This document shows positions 10,991 to 21,900 of a stretch of 64,000 bases of DNA, piece by piece. The stretch is from Aplidium turbinatum (Eukaryota; Chordata; Ascidiacea; Aplousobranchia; Polyclinidae), in contig OU964934.1 in assembly GCA_918807975.1 (NCBI GenBank), positions 2,914,001 to 2,978,000 on the forward strand, written 5' to 3'. Within the stretch, counting starts at the first letter, position 1. Each line of letters starts with the position of its first letter. The notes below the pieces were generated by a model. The model made no database searches. It was given only the letters and a program-made list of their open reading frames with translations, and had not been told where the DNA came from. Both the position numbers and the translations under genes were made by a program.

Positions 10991-12269
10991 TGTAATACAG
11001 ACGAAATCGGTTAATCGAATCACCTATTTGCCAGACGTTTTGATACGATTATACGATTGATTCGTTTAACCAATTTACTAAAAAAAAGGTTTATTGTGAA
11101 GGGGTGTAATTGTTGGGAAGATGTCTGTGCTGACTAGGCTGCAACGCACATTACAACTGATGCTTCCTACAACTGTTTACAATTCTGGTTAAACTTTAAA
11201 GAGTTTACTAGTTCTGTGTTTACATAACACTATGCTGTATGTTTCACCCAGCAAAACTGGTCCTTTTTACATTGATTTATCATCTGCAGACGTTGAAACA
11301 ATGTAAAAAAGACCAGCTTTACTGACTTGGCTGAGCAGGTATGATCAAAGCATTTTTCTGCAAACTGCGGCAATCGGACTTGTTTTCATCTCACCGATCT
11401 CTGTGACGTCACAAGGCGAACTTTGACCGTTGACGTTTTTGATTCAAGCGTACTTTTTAGCTCGTACCAGCTGTGTAGTTTTGAGTATGGAACGTGGCCT
11501 AGGAAAATAGTGGTATGGTAGAAAAACACCGCTCACACACATTGTTTTGAAATCGCAAAGTTTTTTTTTCAAGTCTTTTGCGCTGTCTGGTAAATTAATT
11601 AATTTGCAATGTTCTTCAACTAAACGAAACTGCACAAATGAAATTATGCACTGCATTTCACAACAGTAGGCTACTTTTTTTCAGCAATTTAAAAAAAATT
11701 CTCCAAAGTTTTCTGGTAAAAACTTTTGGACATGCTTTCCAACACTTCCCTGTTAAGCCGAAATAATTTGTTCATGTCCATTCCTTGGAAAGCCAGTCGC
11801 CGACGGATGACATCAAAAGCATTTAAACTTCTTTAGTGTGATTATTCCTTTTGTGTGCTCTTCTGTTTTGATGAAGCCCAGCTGTGCGAAAATTGGTTCT
11901 TTGTAGTGCGATGTCTAGCACATAAGATTATGGCCTGGGATTACAGACACTTGTCTTTGTTTTGAGCGCATGCCTCTGTCTCACCTTTGCTTCATTTCGC
12001 CTTTGAACATTGCAGACAATAATGCGAAGCAAAAAAGAGACATTCTCTTTTTGCTAACGGGTATAATTATACGATTAAATGAATGAAGTATGCAAACTAG
12101 AAGCAAATCCTGATGCTTTTATCCGACTTATTCTTTTAAGCGGTATGCGCTTAACCGATGTTTTTACTTAACATCAGATTGGATTTGGTTTGGGATTTCA
12201 GGTTTTGATTCAAATAAACGATTGATACGTTTAAGCAGTATACTATTAACCGATTTCGTCTGTATTACA
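10991..12269. mobile_element. TIR element with tgtaatacagacgaaatcgg ends
   Basis: The left end tgtaatacagacgaaatcgg is matched by the inverted right end ccgatttcgtctgtattaca, followed by further cgattgatacgtttaa homology. No coding region survives. A palindromic repeat sits inside at 11253-11322. I could not read a clean target duplication, so the superfamily is open (hAT is plausible). Confidence 0.65.
11253..11322. repeat. 70-bp palindromic repeat
   Basis: Arms aaactggtcctttttacatt and aatgtaaaaaagaccagctt surround catctgcagacgttg. Same hairpin family as 8641-8727. Confidence 0.6.
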
Positions 12270-12454
12270 ACATAAATAAATATTAAGCACACACCGCAGT
12301 CACCGCATGCCACATTTATTTTTTATGTTTTAAAATTGCATTGTTTGGGTCTGTAGTACGATAAGGTGTTTTTGTGCGTATTGTTGCTCTCTTATGCGTA
12401 CTGAAATCCTTTACTTTAGTTAGTTTCAGTTAAGCCAAAACACTTATCTTAATA

Positions 12455-12590
12455 CATAATCAGACAAGTGAAAAGTCAGTAAACTGATCAGACTAGTGAA
12501 AAATCATGCGGGCTAGTGAAAACGGAGAGCAACTAGTCCGGTGGGCTAGTGAAAAAAAAAGTTAAGATCGACCCCTGCTCTGTCAGTGTT
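12455..12590. repeat. ggctagtgaaaa direct repeats, right cluster
   Basis: Four copies of actagtgaaaa-like units ending in gatcgacccctg. Counterpart of the 10340-10437 cluster. The terminal gatcgacccctg resembles a hAT end, but no matching left terminus was found. Confidence 0.4.
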
Positions 12591-12803
12591 TGAGGGACAA
12601 ATGATCAATTCCCTGCCTACCCATAACTTAATATTGTATAATTTATAGATCAAATGCTGATGATAATTGAAAGTTTTTTCTCAATTATTGGGCAACTGCA
12701 TACACCAAATAACACTTTAAAATCTTATGATATAAATAACAATAAACTTTGTATATTCAGGTTTGTTGGGTGGTAAACAATTAACGGAAACATTGTTACC
12801 AAT

Positions 12804-12923
12804 ATGGCAGCCATGTATAGTATGAAGCCTCACTATACTGTTCCATCAAATATTGATCTCCCAAATAGTATGTATAAACTTCCAAGGGTTCAAGGTGGTG
12901 AAACTGTCCTTGCTGATTCTCAG
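12804..12923 (+). CDS. AIMP2: AIMP2 exon 1
   Basis: 40 codons beginning MAAMYSMKPHYTV; it carries the lysyl-tRNA synthetase-binding peptide LPNSMYKLPRV. It ends in cag before gtaccag, phase 0. The start context is ccaatatgg. No upstream in-frame exon was recognised. Confidence 0.88.
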
Positions 12924-15900
12924 GTACCAGTAATATGCTGTAATTACTGTATACAGTATTTCATACAGTAAATTTTGATTAAGTTTTGATTTTCTAAAAA
13001 TATTGATGGATAGTTTAACTGGCAATGTGAGCAGTAGTTCAGGCCCTTAGGGGAATCTTTAGGCTAAACGTGTTACACGTTGTTTTTTTGCATATTTTTG
13101 CAGTTGATTAACCCAACTTTGATTTTAGTGGGTGCCGCAACTTTTTGGGTCACGTGATCAGTGATCACTGATCACCCCCAAATCGGGGATTTCCCCAGAA
13201 ATCACGTTTCAGCTCTTTTTACGTCATTTTTGTGCAATTACATATTTGATTTTTGTATATTTTAACTTAAAAAGCACATACAAATAAGTGAGACAAAATA
13301 AACACCAAATAATTTGACTGATGACGTCATTGTGACGTCATCACATATATTTTTTTGCTTTTTTAACCTATTTTGGTCGTTTGCTGTTGGTTTTAGTTGG
13401 AGTACCGGTTACTAAAACCATTTCACAATTCCTAAAAGTAGTTTCGTCATGGTTGCATCTTTTATGACGTCATCATTACATTATTAAAACTAGACAACTT
13501 CAAATTCAGGAACCAAAGGTAAGTTTATTCCGAAAAAAGCGATCAAATACTCTCATTATAAGTTTTGCAAATGCTTAAAATTTTACAATTGCAAGCAATA
13601 ACAATAATTCCAGTACAGTATGACGCAATAACGACGTCATCAAGGGAATAACCAGAAGAGCAGCTACCAGGGGTGAATTTCCCTTTTGGTCATGCCACTT
13701 TAAAATTTAAAATAATATGTAGGCCTAATTATGATCTACAAATCAAATTAATACACGACCCCAGATGATGCAATGTCAGAGTCTTAACACTGTTAATTCA
13801 AGATGAAAAAACTAGCGGTTTTCGATGTTAAATTCCTACCACACGTAATTTGATGTTAAAAAAATTCGTGTACGACAAGTTTTTTCAAGTTACAAGATAG
13901 AGTTTAGAAAGTCAAAAGCTTTTCTTGAATGATCAGTGTGGATTGGAGATGAAACGTCAATGTGGATTGAAGATGAAACATCAGAGAGGATTGGATATTT
14001 TGTGGTCGAATTGCATGTTTCGTACTCGCATGAACAAAGACTTGTGCATTTTATGGATTTTTTCTTACAGGAACATCGAGAGCCACAAGTAGACTGACAA
14101 AACGGAACAAGCTGATTTGCATCATTATGTTTCCAACCCCAAGCTAAAGGAGAAGGTAGTTGCTGAACATTTACGAGGCTTGATTTCCGTATTTCAGCTT
14201 GATGTATCGCTTTGCGTGTATGTTGCATCAGAGCAGCTGACGTTGGTGGCAGCTTTTCAATAGTGCAAGTGCAACCATTGGTAAACATCATATAACGGCA
14301 TTCGTCTACATCCGTGATAGTAGGACCATTGCCATAAAGAGCTATGACATACTTTTGTATGTCATTTATAGAACTAGGTGAGCTTGAGAAATTCAGAGAG
14401 TTAAATAAGCCACACATTGCGGTAAGATTAAGCATCCAACAATCCCAAGCCTTTTTTTCCAAAGACGAAACAGTATCACAGATTGTGATAGCATAAAACA
14501 AAGGTAAAGAAGCGCAAATCATCGGAGATTGAGGTGAAGATGAAACAATATCATGGATTGGAATGAAGCGAGTTTTTTCTCCAACTCCAAATTCAACCCA
14601 TAGTTTACAGATTTCTAACTTGTCAAAACACGAAATTGCAATAATTACTACATCAGTATCTACTGTTTTGGCTATGGCATCGGATTTTCCATGTTTCACA
14701 TGGAGAAACATACGGGTGTCTGCCTCTTCGTGATCACATGGGGAAACCTCAGGCATGTCCAATGTTTGATTGTTAAGAGCTGTATCTAACGATATTACAA
14801 CAATCGTAAACAAGTTTGGATCGACTGAAGTTATCACAGCTTGTTGAACCAGTTGATATAACGCAGTTTTGTTGCTGTCATTTCCCAAAAACTCAGACCA
14901 GTTGAGAGGAAGACGAGTATTACTTGTGACAGCCACGTAACATCCAGACCCTGTTTCTTGCAGAAGATAAGCCTCAAAGAGCTACTGCCATCACAGAACA
15001 TGCCAGCAGTGTGATGTCAGCCGATTATGAAGTAGTGAAAGAATCTGCCTCGAAAACCGATCACTACGTCCTTGATAGTGTTGGGCGATATATCGAATTT
15101 TCGATACGATACGATATCTTTTCAATATCGATATTTATTTCAATATCGTTCGATATTTTAACTATTACAGCCCTAACTCGTAACTGCAAACCCCTACAAA
15201 ACCGTTGCCGAGGCCAAACGGCAAAAGTTGAAATTGCATCGGCAATTGCTATGAACGTTTATTACTGTACTAAAAAATTGTTCCAAAACATGTAAAACGA
15301 GAAGCGAAAAATATACTAGAGTAGTCTATTCCGACCGCACAGTTTGATTTGTTGTGATGTAATAATACCAAAAGTAGCGATAAAGCGAGCAACGCGACAC
15401 GCACGCTGTTACGATAATTCACGTTGAATAACTCACGGGGAGGAAAAGTAAGTTAATTTTGGGTTGATTCAACGTTCGAGTCAGCACAAATCGATTTAAT
15501 TTTTCCGGCGGGTTATATTGCGTAACAACGATGCCCAATCAGAAATTTACGTTTGTTTTACATTAATTCAACATCTAGCGACGTTGAATTATCATAAAAT
15601 AACGTTAATTGCTCAACCAAGTACCGGTAACAAATTAATAGCTTCCTGCGAGAAGATTGCCTCAATTTACGTGTGCACTAACATAATTTCGGCACAATTG
15701 GGCTACTGCGAGCAACACAAAGTCTGTTTGATGAAGAACTAGATGTCAGAATCGGTATCATCAGAGGATGAGGTTGTCGTGTCATCACTGGAATCGGACA
15801 CATCAAGAGGCTCATCGCTTGGCTGTAAATCTACACTGTCTTCGCCGTTGTAGCGTGTAATATAGCGTCCACGTTTAGCCGCTTTCGTGCTTTGATACCC

Positions 15901-18900
15901 ATCCACACGCCTCTTTCGCATAGCTCCATCAGGGAGTTGACTTAGGAGCAAATGTATGGCTGTGGCATAACGACTGGGAGGAATGTCTGACCCTAACCTT
16001 GCAAGCGCTCGTGTGGCCTCAGCATTTTTATTGCCGACGCTAATGCGCCATTCATGCATCTGCGTCGGCAATCACCTCGACACTTGCCGACACTAATTTC
16101 AAAGATTGAGAAACTCTTTTCTTAGTTAGAACAAAAATATCGAAAAGTATCGAAATATCGAGTATTTTTTCAAATATCGTATCGTTTTGTTTTTTTCAAT
16201 ATCGCCCAACACTAGTCCTTGATGGAGGGTTCTTGTTGCATCGAGTGCCATGGAAACTGGAGACAGTTATGGGTCTATTGCACAGTCGTATGCAGATTTT
16301 ACCATTCGTCATTATCGCTTAGCAACGATGGTCTTTGATGGATATGGTGATCCGTCTATCAAAGACAACACCCATCAAAGACGCGGCATGAACGTCCACC
16401 CGGTTGTTCACTTTACTGTAGACACCCAGTTCATTGGAAAGAAGGAGCAGTTCTTGCCTCGAGCTTCCAACAAGGAAGGATTAATTTCTGCTCAACTGAG
16501 GAATAGAAGCTGCAATGTGATGAACGCTCCAGGTGATGCAGATGTTGACATCGTCAAGACGGCAGATGGACAGCCCTCATCGACATAGTACGACTTTAAT
16601 TGGTGAAGACACGGACCTTTTAATATTGATACTACGCTATGCTGACACTGACCCAGACATTAAAGACCTCTACTTCCGCTCCGAAAAGGCTTACGCAACC
16701 AAGATACACGACATCAACAAACTTAAAGCAATCATCGGACCAGACATAATTATGCTTACAGCTCCTCTTCATTCACCGGTTGTGATTCAACGTCAAGGAT
16801 ATTTGGTATGGGGAAGAAGACGCTTTCAAGAAACTAGTGAAAAGTCAACCAATAATCAAAGAATGTGCAAATTGATTTATTCTCCCAAATCAAACAGACC
16901 ACATCATTAAGGATCTTGGAAACAAAGCTATGACCGTTATGTTTGGCAACGATGGCAGTAGTAACCTAGAAACACAGCGATACAATACATTGGTCAAGAA
17001 AATTAAAACAGCCAAATCCTTTGTTCACCCTGAACTTTTGCCACCTACATCATCCTTTACCAAATTCCACTGCCTCAGAGTTTACTACCAGATTATGGTC
17101 AGGATGGGTAGGCTACTGACGATGGTATGGATGCTCTAGACTGGGGATGGAAAGTAGACAATAATCAGATGGTTCCAATCATGACGGACATGAAAGCTGC
17201 TCCGGACAACCTACTGAAAATGATCACTGCAATTGCGAATCGTGTTCACCTCACTGTAGTTGCCGGAGATATGTGCTACCATACCATGCTGGATGTGGAC
17301 CATGCCAAACTGGTTCATGTGTCCATACAGCAATCACATAATTACAGACGATGACATCGAGAGTGACAGCGATGAGCATTAGTAATACTTGATCCATTTG
17401 TTTTCTTTACGCAGATTATGTCAAGAGTCTACATGACCACATCGTATGAGCTCTTTATGCCTGCTCAGTTAACCCAAATATATATAGAAATTTACCGGGT
17501 TTATTAATAAACAATACATTGTTATTGTACATTTTTAATTGTTTTGGCAGCCATCTTGGATTGCCATATTGAATTTATAGGCTATCAGATAATTTAACAA
17601 TTCTGAGAATGGTCTCATTGACTTCACAAGGTATAAAAACCAAGATATAGACACCAAAACTACACGTTTTGGTCATATGATAACCTAGTTATGGTCAATT
17701 TACTGTTATTTTAATGGTTTGGCGGCCATCTTGGTTTGCCATATTGAATTTATAGGCTATCAGATAATTCAACAATTCTGAGAATAGTCTCATTGACTTC
17801 ACAGGGTATAAAAACCTAGATATAGACACCAAAACTACATGTTTTGGTCATATGATGACCTAGTTATGGTCAATTTACTATGTTATTTTAATGATTTAGC
17901 GGCCATCTTGGATTGCCATATTGAATTTATAGGCTATCAGATAATTCAAAAATTCTGAGAATAGTCTCATTGACTTCACAGGGTATAAAAACCTAGATAT
18001 AGACACCAAAACTACACGTTTTGGTCATATGATGACCTAGTTATGGTCAATTTACTATGTTATTTTAATGATTTAGCGGCCATCTTGGATTGCCATATTG
18101 AATTTATAGGCTATCAGATAATTCAAAAATTCTGAGAATAGTCTCATTGACTTCACAGGGTATAAAAACCTAGATATAGACACCAAAACTACACGTTTTG
18201 GTCATATGATGACCTAGTTATGGTCAATTTACTATGTTATTTTAATGGTTTAGCGGCCATCTTGGATTGCCATATTGAATTTATAGGCTATCAGATGATT
18301 CAACAATTATGAGAATGGTTTCATTGACTTTACACTGCTGGGTTTTTTTTTTCGCTGAGGCTTTTCGGTCATTTGTCCGAAATGACTTGAAAAAATTCGG
18401 TCATTTTTTATTTATTTCGGTCATTTTTAGTAAGGATGTGCCAATTAATCGGCATCGGTAGGTATCGGCATCGAAAGAAATTGCCGATTCTTTATCAAAG
18501 TTTCCTAATCAAAAGTAGCGCGAGCGCGTGGAAATACCGATCAAAGAACGGCTTCTTTGAACAACCGCATCAGCGTCAACGAGCATTCAGAGAGCGGTAG
18601 TCTAAATTATGACGTCACCACCATCTTCGATCAAAAGCGAACGAATTTTTAGCACAGGTGGCAATATTTTTACGCCTCAACGGAACAGACTTACTCCAGC
18701 AACTGGAGAAAAGTTGATGTCATTGCATTTTAATTTACGTGCCTTTAATTTTGAATATTAAAAAGCAGAAATGTTCTTTGTAATTATTGTTTAATCGTTG
18801 TAAAATTCGTAGTCACTGAAAGTTGCTTAATGTTAATATACTAAGCAGAGAGAAGTAAATTTTAAGTATAGGCCTGTTACGCTTAATGCGTTCAACAAAC

Positions 18901-21900
18901 AATCGTGTGATTGCGCAAACGTAATTAAACCAGTTACACGGTAATCTTTTTTCACGTGTTTGCTAAGCAAAAAGATTGGCTGCAACTCGGTGTTCGAAAA
19001 CAATACTAATTTCTTCACAAGATGTTTTTCTTTTTTCGCCTATTGATGCACTTTGAATGCAAGGCTGGTGTGTTACTTTTTTAAAGGTTTTTGTATATTC
19101 AATACCGCTGCGTTCATTTTCTTTTACACTCTAGTCTTTTTTTCTTCTTGTTTCTGGCACCTTCTTAAATTCTGCGAGAAAAATACTACAAACCGTACAA
19201 GATAATATTTTGCACACTGCATTAAGCTACATTGATTTTGCACTCTGTAAGCGATGGCAATTTGTCTCTTTTAACTGATTTCCGCGACAAATAAAACGCG
19301 TGTCTATCACCACTTTGTAGCGCGCAAGCAATGAAGAACTACCGTAAAAAATCACGCTGTCTAGAGCAGGCGACAAAGTGAACGCTTTTAGACATTTCAA
19401 AGGCAGCAACTTGTAACAAAATCGCAACCACTTGTATAGCACCAACTAAAAGCAGCTTTAATCATCATTTAACCAAAGAATCGGCATCGGCAAATATTGA
19501 AGAATCGGCATCGGCAAAAATTTTGTAATCGGCACATCCCTAATTTTTAGTCATATATAGTCAATTGACTATATATTTTTTCGGACATTTTGACCGAATT
19601 GACTATATTTTTTTCGGACATTTTGCTAAAAAATCGGTCAATGACCGATAAATGACCGAAAAAAAAACCCAGCTTTACAGGGTATAAAAACCTAGATATA
19701 GACACCAAAACTACATGCTTTGGTCATAGGATGACCGAGTTATGGTCAATTTACTGTTATTTTAATGTAGAGATGTACCGATATATCGGTATCGGCATCG
19801 GTATCGGTGATATCGGCCATTTTTTGAGTATCGGTATCGGCATCGGTATCGGCAAAATTTGGCCGATACTGTGGCCGATACTAAACATGTAAAAAAAAGG
19901 CGTTTGCTGCCGATTTTCTGCAGAAGCAAAGATATAGATTTTTTAAAGTAGTAACTAACGTCACATTGAAGTAGAAAAATAACAACCTGTTCAAATTTTT
20001 GATACCTCACACTCCCATGACTTCAAGCATTGTTTGCTTACAGTGATTCTTTCACTCAAACAAAACGTTTTGCTTCAGCAGTTTTGCGTTGTTTGATTCT
20101 TAAGTTGTGATGGAGACTCAATTTCTCCAATATTTATCATTTGTGTTTCTTTTTTACTTTCAGCAGAGAATAAAACCAGGCCAAGACTACCCAGGTGGTG
20201 GGAATGTGTAGTTTTGCATCGTTTTTGCGTTGCTGGACGTTTGAGGGACCAGTGTGCGAGTGTGGCTTGGTTGTTTTGGTGGTCTGGTTCTGTCAGTTTA
20301 TGATTTGGTTTCCGCCTTTCGTTGTGGTGGACTCACCAGGCTTGAACAATGTCGTGGCGGAGTGGGTGGGGGCGGTGGGACTGCGAATCTTCACTGATCT
20401 AATCAATAAGTGGTCTTGTTGCGCCTGGGATGGCGGCCTCATTGTGGGGGGGAGTGTCCTTCCCCGCTGTCGGCACGGGGCTGGGCGCTCACTGGGGCGA
20501 CGGTCTGTTGCGATTTGCTGGCCATAACGGTGTAGCTTCCATGCTAGCCATTTAGACCATCCAATCAACTATATGTTTCTCGGCAGCCGTTTTGAAGCAA
20601 TAATTGACATCGACAAGAATTGAAATGGCTAGTGTGGAAGCTGCACCGTTGTGATTGGCGGGTCGCGGCAGCTCGCTGTGCTGGTGAGTGCTCACTGCTC
20701 AACCTTGTGCTGGTGGCCGGGGGGACGCTCCTTTCTTCGCAATGAGGTTGTCATCTTGGGTCCACGTCTTTTAGGTGCAGACAGTTAGGCGCCGGTCAGA
20801 TAGGCGCGCACTCTGTGATAACATTTTGTGTGAAAAGCCTTGCCTTACCTGCCAAGCTGATACAATCTGCAGACTTTACTAGGAATAGCACCTAAGTGAA
20901 CGGGCGCCACAGTGCTCCTCACCTAAATATCTAGACGCCACAGTGTGCGCACCTACTTGACCGGCGCCTAACTGTCTGCGCCTAAAAACTTGCTCCGCCT
21001 AAAAGATTTGTGGTCCCATTGTTTTCTTTTTGGGCCTACTTATTCTGCCATGACATTGTTTGGGCTTGGTAAGTTTGTTGCGGCTAAGGGTGGAAGTTGA
21101 ATCGCCGACTGGTGGAGCCGGCTTGCTGGGGGCAGCCGAGTTGCACGGGTTTTTTGAGTGTTTGGCGGGGTGAGAGCGATGCAGAATTGTGTGTTTTTGC
21201 TACCTGGGTAGTCTTGGCCTGGCAAAAGTTTTTCAACCAAATGACAAGCGCCCTTAAGTTGCACATTACTTGTCGAATAGTTTTTGTACGACTACACAAA
21301 TCACTTGGTTTACATTTTACATCTTATTATCAATTATGATTAGCCTATTTGGAGAGTTTGCGCAAACACTTTTTTTTCAGAAACCCCAATTATGATGCAA
21401 TGTTTCTTCCCTTATACCCCAATCCTCAATTATGGTGGCCTTTCATTACTAAAACCTACTATTATGACACAACAATGCGGTTGAGATTGGATTCTTGAAT
21501 CTTTAATGAATTATGCCAATTGAAAGCTTTTTTTAATAGTTTTATGCAAGTAAGGTAAAACTTAGCATTTGATATAATTCCTTGCAAATACCAAAATTGC
21601 TTCTTTTTGTAACACCAAAGTATCGGCCAAAATATCGGTATCAGTATCGGTATCGGCCTAAAAAAGTGATATCGGTATCGGGATCGGTATCGGCCAAAAT
21701 ATTGGTATCGGTACATCTCTATTTTAATGGTTTGGCGGCCATCTTGGACGGCCATATTGAATTTATAGGCTATCAGATAATTCAACAATTCTGAGAATAG
21801 TCTCATTGACTTCACAGGGTATAAAAACCTAGATATAGACACCAAAACTACATGTTTTGGTCATATGATGACCGAGTTATGGTCAATTTACTGTTTTGTT

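Larger units (their letters stand above)
14937..17385 (+). pseudogene. second Academ-like XPG-type gene, split by a hAT and frame-broken
   Basis: Read on + this gives a protein of the same broad class. SADYEVVKESASKTDHYVLD lies just before the hAT at 15076, and GGFLLHRVPW resumes right after it. Then come DGYGDPSIKDNTHQRR (16340s), APGDADVDIV, TLIGEDTDLLILILRYA (16600s), LPPTSSFTKFHCLRVYYQIM (17040s), ALDWGWKVDNNQMVPIMTDM and a cysteine-rich tail (HCNCESCSPHCSCRRY) at 17230-17330. Several frame changes separate these blocks, so the gene is dead. The usual GCDT motif block appears deleted near 16770-16800. It faces away from the 13890-14936 gene. Confidence 0.68.
19768..21721. mobile_element. 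hAT element, tagagatgtaccgat ends
   Basis: Exact 8-bp duplications ttttaatg (19760-19767, 21722-21729), cut into a 177-bp unit. The termini tagagatgtaccgatata and ggtatcggtacatctcta sit in arrays of ggtatcgg repeats. It contains a second inverted-repeat element (20176-21222). No transposase was recognised. Confidence 0.88.

Noticed and set aside
13890-17385. A defence or CRISPR-like nuclease system
   Set aside because: The nuclease-like genes lie between transposon inverted termini and match transposon-borne XPG-like proteins. There are no arrays with spacers, and the 177-bp array has no variable spacer part.
20195-20568. Overlapping 90-110-codon frames on both strands
   Set aside because: They lie in GC-rich transposon DNA with inverted and direct repeats. 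Neither shows a domain, splice context or codon pattern of a gene.
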